Part shown: positions 22,701-32,200 of the stretch, piece by piece
Layout: every line of letters begins with the position of its first letter
How positions within the stretch are numbered: the first letter of the stretch is position 1
Source: Triatoma infestans
Taxonomy: Eukaryota; Arthropoda; Insecta; Hemiptera; Reduviidae
Direction: 5' to 3'
Assembly: GCA_011037195.1 (NCBI GenBank)
Contig: JAAEAF010006373.1
Location: 67,539 to 131,538 of the forward strand
DNA: 64,000 bases
Notes under the pieces: generated by a model
Told to the model about the DNA's origin: nothing
Databases searched by the model: none
The model's input: the letters and a program-made list of their open reading frames with translations, nothing else
Program-made: the position numbers and the translations under genes

Positions 22701-24635
22701 TAATCACAAGTGTGAAATTCCAAAAAATTAAGCTATTTTTAATTTTATTGTTTACTCTTTATGTTTTAAAGTCGAAAAAGAATCGTGAAATGAAAATAGC
22801 GCAGAGCGGTATTATTATACCTGCAGTTTCATTTCCACATCATCTTCATGACTCTGAGATGTTGTCTGGAATCTCCCAAGAATCGCTCTACCATCTGTAT
22901 CGGAACTATGGATGAATATAACTTTCATATAATTAAAATGTTTCAGTATATCTATCCAAACATCTGCTTGATGTGAATAAGGTGGTACGGTCCTCAGGAA
23001 CGAGACATGTATATTCTGTAGAAAGAAATAAGTTAATTTAAAAATCATATTCGATCAATATTTTCTTTACATAACAAGTCTAGTTTCATCGTAATGTCCT
23101 TCTGATCTTAAACCGCACATTAGAATTAGAACTTTCTCATTTCTGCTGATAGAAACAACAAGTTTTTTCAAATTTCTTGAGAAAGATACAGGAAACTTAG
23201 ATTTTTCCAGCTAAACAAGCTATTTCGATTTTATATTACATGAAAACATAGTTTATTTTTATCAATTTACCTTGTCGGAAAATGCTGAATCTCTTGAAGA
23301 AATTCCTATAACTGGAATGTGATAAAAGCCGCTTGTGTATGATACAGCTGCTGGAGATAAATCTCCTGTTAATGGATGAGAAACAACCACAGCATATACC
23401 TAAACATAAACAAACAAAAATTGCCAGTTTTGACACATAAAGTGTTAACGCGATCGGGCTAAATAAAAACTTAATTTTCTAATTTTAGTCGAGACTAAAC
23501 CTGCAGATTAATTTAAAATAAAAAAGTAAAAAGGCATTTTAAGCTTTTTAAGCAAAACTCCTGATAGGTACTAACTGAATGTTTGTATCTACCAAAGAGA
23601 AAACATATATATGTAGTATTTTTAAAAGAACAATGTTTCCAAAATTTAATAATGATAAAAATGTGATCTACTATTGAATAATCTAGTACCTAAGACTCTG
23701 AAAATATAAAGTTATAGTTATCAAAATATTTACTACATTCAATGAAGGCATTAATTATTATTACTAATTAAGCAAATGATTTACCCTATGTGCAATCAGA
23801 GACTTGCAAACATTAATAGCTGTTCTTATTGGGTTCGCATCTATTTGAATAGCTGTTGCATAGTATGTTACACCACGAGGAACATACTGGCTATCAAAAT
23901 TCAAATGCTGCAAAACAACAACCTTTATTAAAGAGAATAATGTCCCGTTAATTATCTAATAAAATAATTAATTGATTCACTTATTTATCCACAACCATTA
24001 ACGTATATCATAATTTAATGGCTTTGTGAAGATATTTTTTATGCAAACACCTTAAATATTTTTATAAATTACTTTCATAGGGAATGGATTTTTAATACAA
24101 AATCTGCAGCTGGCATGAAAGATGTATCAATTCAAGGAAAAACAATATCAATATTGATTCAGGAAAAAGTTGAAGTGGCTTTCTTAGTTTTTCAAAACTA
24201 ATAACTAATTAGCAGAAACATAAACAGTTGATATTCCTTTTTATTCTAAAACCTCATTAATGTCTCCTGTGTTCAAAATGTGTAAACGAAAAATCTTGGT
24301 CCCAAACTATGGAGTATTTTCTTTATCAATACTAATTCTAAAACGATTTGGGCCAAGTTTTAAAAGACTGCAGCCTTTGAACAGTAAAAAAATATGTAAG
24401 AAGAAAATATATTGGAGGGTCTTCTTCAGTTTTACATGGTGAACTATTTATCTATTTAAAATTGAATGTATAAAATTATTTGATTAAGTAGCCCTCATGT
24501 ACTCACGGCAATAATTTCATTAAAATGAGTATTGCTATTATTATTACTTAATACCCCTCCTATGTTAAAATAAGTGGGATTTGTAGATTCAGAGCAAGAC
24601 AGAGATAATAACAAAAGAAAATAATAAAGAGTCAT
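16560..24635 (-). CDS. Nmdar1: NMDA receptor subunit 1, whole gene (17 coding exons, 927 aa)
   Basis: The reconstructed frame is 2784 nt with consistent phases at all 16 introns. It encodes the obligate glycine-binding subunit of NMDA-type glutamate-gated cation channels, a plasma-membrane protein of excitatory synapses. Order: signal peptide [15 protein letters not shown]; amino-terminal domain (to about residue 370); S1 ([13 protein letters not shown], then [11 protein letters not shown] with the glycine-contacting R); M1 ([20 protein letters not shown]); pore loop [17 protein letters not shown] with the channel asparagine; M3 with [10 protein letters not shown]2 ([23 protein letters not shown] with the ligand aspartate); M4 ([20 protein letters not shown]); and a short basic tail. 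The length is close to human GluN1 (938). Oddity: the residue matching the glycine-site serine of VKxSSVD is alanine (VKGSAVD). Confidence 0.97.
16866..17119 (-). CDS. Nmdar1: Nmdar1 exon 16 (end of S2, M4)
   Basis: It encodes [60 protein letters not shown] and ends [11 protein letters not shown]. This is M4 followed by the conserved juxtamembrane basic segment. Confidence 0.96.
17205..17377 (-). CDS. Nmdar1: Nmdar1 exon 15 (S2, ligand aspartate)
   Basis: It encodes [40 protein letters not shown] and [18 protein letters not shown]. The D of FIWDS is the residue that binds the glycine amino group. Confidence 0.97.
17461..17618 (-). CDS. Nmdar1: Nmdar1 exon 14 (S2)
   Basis: It encodes [40 protein letters not shown] and [13 protein letters not shown]. 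The second serine of the usual VKxSSVD ligand-site motif is alanine here (GCT codon). Confidence 0.96.
17880..17990. repeat. Fragment of anonymous dispersed repeat
   Basis: It carries the GTTCCTCA..CCTGTTTTCCGGTGAAAA and GCAATACTTCCTCTT blocks of the family. Lies directly before a SINE in an Nmdar1 intron. Confidence 0.5.
18003..18190 (+). mobile_element. tRNA-derived SINE, copy 1 (Nmdar1 intron)
   Basis: GGGCGGGTGTAGGTGTAGTG with GGTTATGAGC resembles a polymerase III A box, and CCCAGTTCGAGTGCCG is a B box about 50 bases on. The body ends in GCCCGCCTGAAAAAAAGGC. It is about 85 percent alike by eye to the copy at 22370-22572 and in the same orientation, antisense to Nmdar1. Confidence 0.75.
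18399..18547 (-). CDS. Nmdar1: Nmdar1 exon 13 (M3, SYTANLAAF gate)
   Basis: It encodes [40 protein letters not shown] and [19 protein letters not shown] is the channel gate motif. Confidence 0.97.
18636..18870 (-). CDS. Nmdar1: Nmdar1 exon 12 (M1 and pore loop)
   Basis: It encodes [40 protein letters not shown], then [20 protein letters not shown]. The N of VLLNSG is the calcium-permeability and magnesium-block site. Confidence 0.97.
18944..19098 (-). CDS. Nmdar1: Nmdar1 exon 11 (S1, ligand arginine)
   Basis: It encodes [40 protein letters not shown] and [11 protein letters not shown]. The R of PERAEF matches the arginine that binds the glycine carboxylate. Confidence 0.96.
19166..19300 (-). 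CDS. Nmdar1: Nmdar1 exon 10 (S1)
   Basis: It encodes [20 protein letters not shown] and [20 protein letters not shown]. The CC.GFC.DLL.ELS motif with its disulfide cysteines is S1 of GluN1. Confidence 0.95.
19379..19592 (-). CDS. Nmdar1: Nmdar1 exon 9 (start of S1)
   Basis: It encodes [20 protein letters not shown], then [20 protein letters not shown] and ends near [18 protein letters not shown] starts the agonist-binding S1 segment. The acceptor is a slightly unusual CTAAAG. Confidence 0.94.
19678..19825 (-). CDS. Nmdar1: Nmdar1 exon 8
   Basis: It encodes [40 protein letters not shown] and SIGDYFYNS. The [14 protein letters not shown] block closes the amino-terminal domain. Confidence 0.95.
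19826..21213 (-). other. Nmdar1 intron 7, includes repeat fragment
   Basis: This 1.39 kb intron holds a reversed copy of the anonymous repeat at about 20150-20470. The remainder, including 20820-21180, shows no recognisable feature. Confidence 0.6.
20150..20470. repeat. Reversed fragment of anonymous dispersed repeat
   Basis: CGTATTGAGGTCCCCTGAGA, CCGGAAGTACCACTCAC and TTTCTCGAAAACGGCTCTAA are blocks of the family described at 2990-3935, here in opposite order. Confidence 0.55.
21214..21327 (-). CDS. Nmdar1: Nmdar1 exon 7
   Basis: It encodes [20 protein letters not shown] and then [18 protein letters not shown]. The DC.NS..IWETG block is conserved. Donor GTGAGT, acceptor CTCAG. Confidence 0.94.
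21935..22108 (-). CDS. Nmdar1: Nmdar1 exon 6
   Basis: It encodes [40 protein letters not shown] and [18 protein letters not shown]. The [14 protein letters not shown] block is the second lobe of the amino-terminal domain. Confidence 0.95.
22191..22291 (-). CDS. Nmdar1: Nmdar1 exon 5
   Basis: It encodes [20 protein letters not shown] and [13 protein letters not shown]. 101 nt, phase 0 to 2, acceptor TTTTAG, donor GTATTT. Confidence 0.93.
22370..22572 (+). mobile_element. tRNA-derived SINE, copy 2, with 11 bp TSD
   Basis: A-box-like TGGTGTAGTGGTTATGAGC and B-box CCCAGTTCGAGTCCAGC are both intact. The direct repeat ACTAAGCCAAA at 22359-22369 and 22573-22583 brackets the element and fits LINE-mediated retroposition. 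It lies in an Nmdar1 intron. Compared with copy 1 its B box is closer to consensus, so it may be younger. Confidence 0.85.
22821..23015 (-). CDS. Nmdar1: Nmdar1 exon 4
   Basis: It encodes [40 protein letters not shown] and [36 protein letters not shown] is strongly conserved in GluN1. Confidence 0.95.
23271..23399 (-). CDS. Nmdar1: Nmdar1 exon 3
   Basis: It encodes [20 protein letters not shown] and [20 protein letters not shown]. The [12 protein letters not shown] block is typical of the amino-terminal domain. Phase 0 on both sides. Confidence 0.95.
23785..23907 (-). CDS. Nmdar1: Nmdar1 exon 2
   Basis: It encodes [20 protein letters not shown] and [20 protein letters not shown], amino-terminal domain. 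Acceptor TTGCAG, donor GTAAAT, 41 codons, phase 0 on both sides. Confidence 0.95.
24507..24635 (-). CDS. Nmdar1: Nmdar1 exon 1 (signal peptide)
   Basis: The ATG gives a hydrophobic leader [20 protein letters not shown] and then [29 protein letters not shown] is the conserved start of the mature GluN1 amino-terminal domain, which fixes this start. Donor GTGAGT, phase 0. Confidence 0.95.
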
Positions 24636-24702
24636 TATATTTCTGTTTTGTAGGTGATGAATTGATGAATAGTTTCACTACATACAGCTTTTTTTGTGTA
24701 AT
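24636..24702 (-). other. Nmdar1: Probable 5' UTR part of Nmdar1 exon 1
   Basis: A CTTTTTTCCAG acceptor ends at 24703, so an upstream exon is expected. The 67 bases to the ATG contain one in-frame-closed short frame and a stop (TAG) before the Nmdar1 start. Confidence 0.6.
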
Positions 24703-25457
24703 CTGGAAAAAAGACAAAGAATTATAAGGTTAAATATAAAGAATAATGCAGATAATTTGAAGATATTACATTAAAACATGCAAACATTATAATAAAACAT
24801 TAAATTACTTATTTTTAAATTCTTTAATTAATATCGAAATTTGGTTATGAACTTTTTATAGGCAATCATTTTCTATCTATCTATCTTATTTAAGGTTTCA
24901 ATAATTTTTGAAACTTGCCTAGATAAAAAAGTAAAAAATTAAATAAATAATTACATTGAAAGAAGATATAACATCATTACTGTATAATGAGGAATAATAT
25001 ATATCTTTTTTTATTCTGAATTTTGTATCTTAAGAAGATTTCTAATTGAGAAATAGGGGTGATGGCTATTTTCCCCTTTTGTCCAAAAATCCAAACAGGT
25101 GAGCAGCCTGTGACTTAATTTAAATCAATGTCAATTAATGCCTCAATTGTTTTTTAAAGTTTGCGAGGGAGGAACAATTGTAAGGTTTATAAAAATTTAT
25201 TATTGAATATATTTCATTTTTGCAATATTTATTCTTTTTAACACTTATCAGAAAATTCGAGATATTATATTCAAGAAGAAAACTCCGAAACCAACAAATC
25301 AAAATGGAATAAATTATTCTTCTTTGAAAATGAATATTAATATTATTTCATATTCCTTTTAATAATTTATTATTAATGTTAACTTATTTAATAAATAAAA
25401 CGCGAACAAAGAATCCTTTTTCATGGCCGGTGATTTATAAAATAAAATAATACTTAC

Positions 25458-25621
25458 GTCTTCAATAAATTAGCAAAATAAATAATAACCAAAATAAAAA
25501 ACACTGAGAAAGATGTATTTGGTAAACTGTAAGGCAATCCCAGAGAACTGGATAAGAGGATGTAACCTTGGCAACCAGCTTCAACAGCTTCAATATTGAT
25601 TGTTCCTTGAATTGTAGTGAC
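25458..25621 (-). CDS. Upstream exon with 54-codon open frame and membrane segment
   Basis: Bounded by an AAATAG acceptor and a perfect GTAAGTATT donor. One frame is open throughout (VTTIQGTINIEAVEAGCQGY, then a hydrophobic SVFFILVIIYFANLLK). Spliced to 24702 it would continue TLHKKSCM-stop and close before the Nmdar1 ATG. It is either a noncoding 5' exon of Nmdar1 or the last-but-one exon of an unknown membrane protein. I do not recognise it. Confidence 0.4.
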
Positions 25622-25784
25622 CTATTTTAAAATAGGCTAATTTCTTCAAACGACTTGGATTCAATAAAAAAATATTTGTTTTAATATACTCGTTGCAATA
25701 TTATTAGTATATAAATATTATAATTAAATTATATATGCTAATATATCCAATATTAATGTAAATTATTTGTATTTTTATTATTTC

Positions 25785-25920
25785 AGTATATCAACTGTAT
25801 TTGCTCTGTGCAAGTCTATGTTATTACACTGTTTAACAAAAACATCCTGATGATGGGCAAACGCCCGAAACCAGTCGATGACCACAAAAAGAAGCAGGCT
25901 ATCACGAAAAATGTTTGTGA
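25785..25920 (+). mobile_element. Single ribozyme repeat unit, locus B
   Basis: It runs TATCAACTGTATTTGCTCTG, GTCTATGTTATTACACTG, ribozyme, then AAGCAGGCTATCACG. It has the same order as the right arms of the foldbacks at 28237 and 31859 but lacks the final CTTTCCAG..GGAACCA part. Intergenic between Nmdar1 and the RecQ5-like gene. Confidence 0.65.
25843..25880 (+). ncRNA. Hammerhead ribozyme motif, family 1, locus B
   Basis: Helix I CATC (25843-25846) pairs with GATG (25877-25880), core CTGATGA at 25847-25853, helix II GGGC/GCCC with AAAC loop, GAAA at 25867-25870, triplet GTC ending at 25876. All core bases are canonical. Helix III reads ACCAGT rather than the palindrome ACCGGT, which should weaken it. 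Confidence 0.65.
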
Positions 25921-26274
25921 TAAATTATTTCCCGAGCAGAAAAATTTAGACTGTTCTAAAAGTTAATAATATATTGAAAAAAATCGATATGTAAATCTTA
26001 TTCGTAACATTATATTAGAAGCTAACTAGTATGGTAAAAACCTGGCTAGAAGCTAACTAGTATAGTACCTAATTGTTATATTACAGTATTCCACAATTTT
26101 ATATCTACCTAGTGAAAATCGCCTAATGTTCTTTGCTTCAGTAATGAACTTTCAGTAAAATCTTCTTTTTTTTAGGAAAATTTGCATATCTTTTATGCAT
26201 AATATTAATTCAGCATATGAGTTACTGAGATTAACGATATGATTTATTTTAAAAAATCTTCCCTCAACAACCCC

Positions 26275-26390
26275 TGACTAATCACTTCTTTGGGGATCTT
26301 TGGGGCATATGTCTCACTCCAGAAGGCAGCAATGCACTGAGGTTTCGGCCGCCAAAGATCTCAGCTACTGAAGCGTCTTAATAAATTTAA
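26275..26390. repeat. Possible SINE fragment
   Basis: AATGCACTGAGGTTTCGGCC and the surrounding GC-rich block resemble 39700-39740 and, more weakly, the SINE at 54060-54300. Too short to classify. Confidence 0.3.
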
Positions 26391-26999
26391 AAAAATATTG
26401 AATTTCCTCGTATTTATTCGATCCTGATCAATTACACTCATTTCCCTTCCTAGGGCTAGCTATTTCTTCAGGGAACTTGGTGCCCCCGTGGGTATCCTAG
26501 CTTAACGGAAAATCACTTGTTAATTGACACTTCGTAATTACACTGGACATAAGCCTCTGGTAATTAGTGATGCATCCATTCACTTCAAACATTTATACTT
26601 TGCACACTTTTCAGACAACTCATTTTATACCAAAAGGCTGGCACCCAAGAAAGCCACAGGACTTTTAGGGCGCATAGATTTAGTTTTATAGTTATTTCCT
26701 CTAAAAAGTGCTATAAGGCTCTGTTGGCTGCAGTGCTTATGATCATGACCCATCCCGTTTTCAATCTATTCCCTGTAAACGTCAAATATCTCTTCAACTT
26801 ACAAAATGAAATGCGCTTTCGAAAACATATTTCAATAGCTTTATCTCTTTCGAGAACAACAAAAAGAATACCCATCTAGAAGGGTTACACTAATACAGTT
26901 TACACTAGATAATCAATGACTCAATTATAATTAAATTACATTTTTTCATTACTTATTGTAGATACATTCAGATATCGTCTATTAATTTCAAATTTCCTT

Positions 27000-27890
27000 C
27001 ACCTTCTTTTAAAGAAAACTTTTCATCGGCCCTTTCAACGTATAAAGGGACTTATGACAAAGTTTCATTAAACTTGGATTTTTTAATAAACCTACAGCTG
27101 CTTTCAAGTGCATTGATATAGTGGATGGCCGTATTTTTTATACACATTAGTCATAGGGCGAAAAATTGGTTGTTACATTGCAGATCGCACGGTAACGCTA
27201 TAGTCATGCTCAGAAATTTGTTTATGAGATACAGAGATAAACTAGTTGATTTTCTATTCCACGTATAATAATTTGTCCAGAAAAATGTTTCAAATAAAAG
27301 TGATATGTTTATGTCTATGCAGTTAGCATTGAAATTTAAAGAAAATTGTCATAACCGTTTCCAAGAAAGCTACAAAAAAATTAATTAATCCATACTTCCG
27401 GTTAACTGGGTTAAGTTTGGTCTTCTAACAATGCCTTTATTATAATGCAGCTAAAACCTTAATACTATATAATAGGGGGCAGAACCATAGATCGTACTGA
27501 AGTAGCATTTTACAAGCTCTAATTTTTTAGAAAATCGCGAGAAATTGAACAAAAAAAAATATATCCTTTAGTAAAATCGCATTTCCAGTTAATGGATGAC
27601 CGAAATCTTTGTGTCGAATAAGATGGTGGTTCCTAAATAAAATATCAATTAAGCTTCCTGCGACTTTTATATATATATAAACAAAAAAGACTCTATATAT
27701 AGACAAAAGAATCTTTTTTTGTAATTTCATTATATTTCAACTATTTTTGAACAGATAATGAGCATTTAATTTCGAATATAGCCCACTCGCTAAAATATGT
27801 ATTCGTGCTCAGGAGCTCTCACAACGTGTACCTCCAGTGGAAAATCAATTTCGAAAATTTGACACATTCGCTATACTTCTTATAGCAAAG
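27000..27890. repeat. Copy of anonymous dispersed repeat family
   Basis: Blocks: AACCGTTTCCAAGAAAGC, ACTTCCGGTTAACTGG, CAATATATC-like stretches, and ACGTGTACCTCCAGTGGAAAA followed by TTCGAAAATTTGACACATTC. Same order as at 60600-61435. Noncoding. Confidence 0.55.
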
Positions 27891-28279
27891 TGGGAAATTT
27901 AAATGAACCATTTAAAATATACATTTTTTAAACGTAAAGTTAATTCTTAATAAAACTTTTGAAATATAACTGAATTCATAATACAATAATTTGTTATTTA
28001 TAATTATACTATAATTTATATTATTATTATGTATATTTACTGCTGATTTCTGTCTTTGTAAGTTTGCAAAATATTAATTTTTTTTGTATTAATGTATCTA
28101 ATATTGTAAGAAAGAGGCAAAAATTTTAACATTATAAAATTCTAAAATGGTAATATATTTCTACAATTTTTACAGATAAATTTCAGTATTTTATACAAAA
28201 TATCGGATTTTTTTTTTTTAACTAACTGATTAACATTCATCAGGGATATTTTCCGTCATAGCCTGCTTCTTTTTATGGT

Positions 28280-28317
28280 TATGGACCGGTTTCGGGTGTT
28301 CGCCCATCATCAGTATG
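28280..28317 (-). ncRNA. Hammerhead motif, locus C left arm
   Basis: Minus strand: CTGATGA (28313-28307), helix II GGG/CCC, GAAA (28293-28290), helix III ACCGGT, then C28284. Core bases are complete, but helix I strands (CATA and CATA) no longer pair, so it is probably weak. Confidence 0.5.
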
Positions 28318-28503
28318 TTTTTGTCAAAACAGTGTGATAAGATATGTAGACTTGCACAGAGCAAATTTAGTTGATACACTGACTTTAAAAAAGTCTTTTC
28401 AAACTTTCTAATTCTTTAAAATCCTAAAAAAGACTTTTTTAAAATCATTTTATCAACTAAATTAGCTTTGTGCAAGTCTATGTTATCACATGTTTGACAA
28501 AAA

Positions 28504-28541
28504 CATCCTGATGATGGGCGAACGTCCAAAACCGGTCGATG
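28504..28541 (+). ncRNA. Hammerhead motif, locus C right arm (mutated)
   Basis: CATC/GATG helix I, CTGATGA core, GGGC/GTCC helix II, and the ACCGGT palindrome are present, but the invariant GAAA reads AAAA. Loss of that G should abolish cleavage. Confidence 0.5.
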
Positions 28542-28639
28542 ACCAAAAAGAAGCAGGCTATCACGGAAAATATCTCTGATACTTTCCAGCTTTGCGGAAC
28601 CAGCCACAATGATTAACATACAAATGAAAGAAAAAGGTA

Positions 28640-29161
28640 GAAAACAGTAGTTTTAAATAAAATAAATAAATTTGTAAATAAATACAAAATTACTAGCCCA
28701 AACGAAATAAAAAATATTTAGCTTAGAATAACTTCTTCTTCTTCTTATTAATGAGAATGATAGACCTTAAGGATTCAGAGTAGAAAAAGCCAGCTAAAAG
28801 TATTTACATACATTTCTAAAATGAAAGAGAAATATTCCTCCTCGTTTGAAATAATACTGCTCGAAATAATACATTGATTAATATAAAATAATGACTTATA
28901 ATATCAGTCTATTTGATAACTACATTCACATTATTTATTGCTGTTAACGAACAAAAGTAAAAAAAAAAAATAAATCAATCAATCAATATTTTGTTTCTCT
29001 TCTGAAAAGGTACCCAGGCACTACTTTTGACTAATTCATTTGAACTATTTAAAAAAAAAACTAATTGAGCTTTACTAAATAAAAAAAAAAAAGAAGCTTT
29101 TTTTTTTATAAAAACAGATATATACAAACAAAGAGATTTCGACATCTTTTTAAGAAGTCAA
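28640..29161. other. AT-rich flank, nothing recognised
   Basis: Includes CTTCTTCTTCTTCTTATT and short A-runs. It would contain the 3' UTR of the RecQ5-like gene. Confidence 0.4.
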
Positions 29162-29241
29162 CTAAAATACATCTTTTAAAGAATTTATTTGTTTTCCATT
29201 TACAAACAAGCCCTGCACAGTGTTCCTGATACTCTCTGGAT
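29162..29241 (-). CDS. RecQ5: RecQ5-like terminal exon
   Basis: It encodes PESIRNTVQGLFVNGKQINS and LKDVF-stop after a TTTTCTAG acceptor. It adds the third helix of the SRI-like fold and closes the frame exactly. Its small size hides it from simple open-frame searches. Confidence 0.7.
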
Positions 29242-32200
29242 CTAGAAAACATATAAAAAAATTATTTTTTTGGAACTTCAAAAAAAAAAATCTTTAAAAA
29301 ATGATAGGCTTCTTCTACAGCAACTCTCTTTTGATACTGTATAAATTCTTTATAAATTTATTGCTAGCAAAAAAACGATGTATTTTAAAAATATGTCATG
29401 CTTCATTTGGTGGGATCTTTAGGATAACTTTGTTTCTTCAAATAGGAACAGGACAATTTAATATAGAATTCTAGTCTTTCTTTATAAAGTCCGCTGAAGC
29501 TGAAGGGGAAATTGTTTTTCAAAGGTGCACTCAAAGGGTTCAACCCTGGGTGGAAAAGAAGGTTCTGGACTCATCGTTAACTAGGAGAATGAGAAGATGC
29601 TGTGGAATCAGATACATGTCAAAGCGTAAGTTCTTGCTGCTCAGCTTGGAGTGTCCTCTACTCTACTCTTTGAAGGAAAACTGGAAGGGGAAGTTGTAAA
29701 AAACCGTTTAAGAAATTTATTTTCTAACGCACAGATTATAAAAGGATCACATACAGAACTAGATGGATTTGAGTATCTTCATCCTCGACGTTCCCTTCTT
29801 ACTATCATTTTTTTGTAAGTGGAAGTTAAATCATTCGAAGGGCTTCAAGATTTTTTCATTTCTAAACTAAAAAAAAAGCCTACGAATCCAAGACGGGCAA
29901 AAAACGGCATTTCCGTAATGAATATTAAATTAATTATATCAAACAACAAATAAAGTTTCCCCGATGAAGCTTTTTTTAAGAGCTTGAGAATTTTAAAAAC
30001 ATGAGATATCAAGAAACAATAATAAAAATTTATAATAAAAACAATTGTCTCTTTACCTGGCGTGAAGGTAGTGCACAAAATATCATCGGTTAATTTCTTG
30101 GCGAGATTTTTGAACACTGGCCTGGAACCGATTTTCCCACCCACATAAAAAGGTGTTAATTCCCCAACAATTATTCTTGCAATTCTTTTCCTACAATTAT
30201 TCAATTCTTCTTCTGAAATCTTTGGTTGTTTTGATTCATGATCGGCTATTAAGTCATTTCCAAATAAATCTTTAAATCTTTTTTCCACAATTACCCGCTT
30301 ATATGGTTTTAATTTTGATAAAATATTTTCAAGGTGTGTATTCTGTACTAGAAGTTCATATGACCAGTTTACCAATAACGAAGAATTAAATTTGTTAGTT
30401 TTCTTTTCTTCTGGGATATCAAAAACCCTAGGACCTGCTGCATCGTCTGGGATATCAGAAACCCTAGGACCTGCTGCATTGTCTGGTATATCAGAAACCC
30501 TAGGACCTGCTGCAATTTCACAACCTTGAGTACAAATATTTACATTATCAACTTCTAATTTTTCTTCTGAAATATTTTGTGTAAAAGATTCATGATTTCC
30601 ATTTACTAGTTTCCGTTTCTTACATAAACTTGGTTTTTCTTTTAATTTTTCGCACTCATTCAATTTATTTTCTGATTTATCTGTTTCTCTAGGAGAAGAC
30701 AGAAGGATGTTTAATAATTCTTCATAGGAGTCAGTTCCATTTGCATCCTGTTCCAGTTTCATATTAATGGTTGCTTCTGTTTCACCAAATGTCTCTAAAA
30801 ATAATGTTTTCGAATTCGAAAAAGAACTATTGCTATTATGACTGTTAAGCAATATTTCATCATTGCAGCTAACGTTTTCTCTTTTATTTTCTAACTGTTC
30901 ATTGATGGTCTGGGTTTCTTTATCACATTTAAAATTTTCAAATAAATTTAACTTTTTTTGAAAACCATCATAAAGAGTTTCATTTTGCGTTGCCTCTTTT
31001 ATCTCTTTTACCTGAAAATATATATAGATTATGACAAATTAAGGGTTCTTTTCTTAAGTTCATTTAGCAAAGAATATTGTCTACAAAGAAGATCACTCTA
31101 TCAATAAGACGATTTCATTATTTACTTTTGATTTTAGTAAGAATTAAAAATCATTAAAGAAGCAGTTAAGAAAGATTTGCTCCATAAGTTTTCAAGGTGT
31201 AACGACCCTGAAGAAGTTCATTGCAATGTGTGATTTAGCAAACCACTGTAGCGGTCTCAACCCGGAAACTCAAGTGTTTTTCATGAAAATGGCCGCGGAA
31301 ACCTAGAAAATCTAGATTAGTTTAGTCCGAGTATGGATTTTTGTTCTAGATTTGGCTTGGCTTATTTCTTTGGGATAGCTAAATTGGCCCATTGGGACTC
31401 TGAATAGCATAAGACTTAGGTCCTTCAATCTGACGAATATAATAATAATAAGATTAGTTTAGTAGTTATAGTTTAACAGCTAGCTTAAATGTAGAAACAG
31501 ATAGTCGTAAGGCAATATTTTTTTTTACATTCTCTTACTGCTCAAGTGTGACAGTGATATTTTCAAAAATGAGTTTTTACTGGAAATATAGTCTAAGGTT
31601 CCCTGAATAAGAAAAATGATCTACAAATGGACTATAAGGGGTTTTTGTATGTGTGTACAACATAACACAAAAAAGGAAAAACAGCACCATGTTCAAACTT
31701 GATCGTTTAAGCATACAATAAAAGGATCGAATAAGAAATTTTCAAACAAAATTCCAGGAAGTGCTACTTCACTGAATAAAATTTTCAGTTTTCGCGATTT
31801 TCTTGAAAATGGCTCAAATGATTTTAATGCTGTATACCTATAAATATACTTAGTTTTAGAGACATTTTCCGTAGTAGCCTGCTTCATTTTGTGGCCATCG
31901 ACCGGTTTCGGGCGTTCGCCCATCTGCAGGATGCGTTTTTCAGACAGTGTGACCACACAGATTTAGTTTACACACTCTAGTGAGTTTACTAGTGTACACA
32001 CTAGAGTGTGAACTGAATATGCTCTCTGCAAGTCTGTGTTGTCACACTGTCTGAAAAACGCATCCTGAAGATGGGCGAACGCCCGAAACTGGTCGATGAC
32101 CACAAAATGAAGCAGGCTACCAAGGAAAATGTCTCTGATGCTTTCCAGCTCTACTTACTACTTAGTTAAAACTACTTAGTTTTAACGAAATATTTTCCAG

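Larger units (their letters stand above)
28237..28609. mobile_element. Head-to-head ribozyme foldback, locus C (with 10 bp TSD)
   Basis: The inverted left arm 28237-28385 and right arm 28435-28609 share the unit described for locus B. The right arm is full length, ending CCAGCTTTGCGGAACCAGCC. Exact direct repeats TGATTAACAT at 28227-28236 and 28610-28619 mark the insertion. A minor inner palindrome AAAAAGTCTTTT / AAAAGACTTTTTT sits near the centre. Confidence 0.75.
31859..32172. mobile_element. Head-to-head ribozyme foldback, locus D (with 12 bp TSD)
   Basis: Left inverted arm 31859-31985 and right arm 31995-32150 flank a short palindromic centre (CACTCTAGTGAGTTTACTAG region). Exact direct repeats TACTTAGTTTTA lie at 31847-31858 and 32173-32184. 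The right arm carries the best-preserved ribozyme in the window. Inserted in an intron of the RecQ5-like gene. Confidence 0.75.

Noticed and set aside
31200..31290. CTGAAGA and GAAAC about 60 bases apart, a possible third hammerhead
   Set aside because: The sequence between them does not form a helix II and no helix I pairing is visible.
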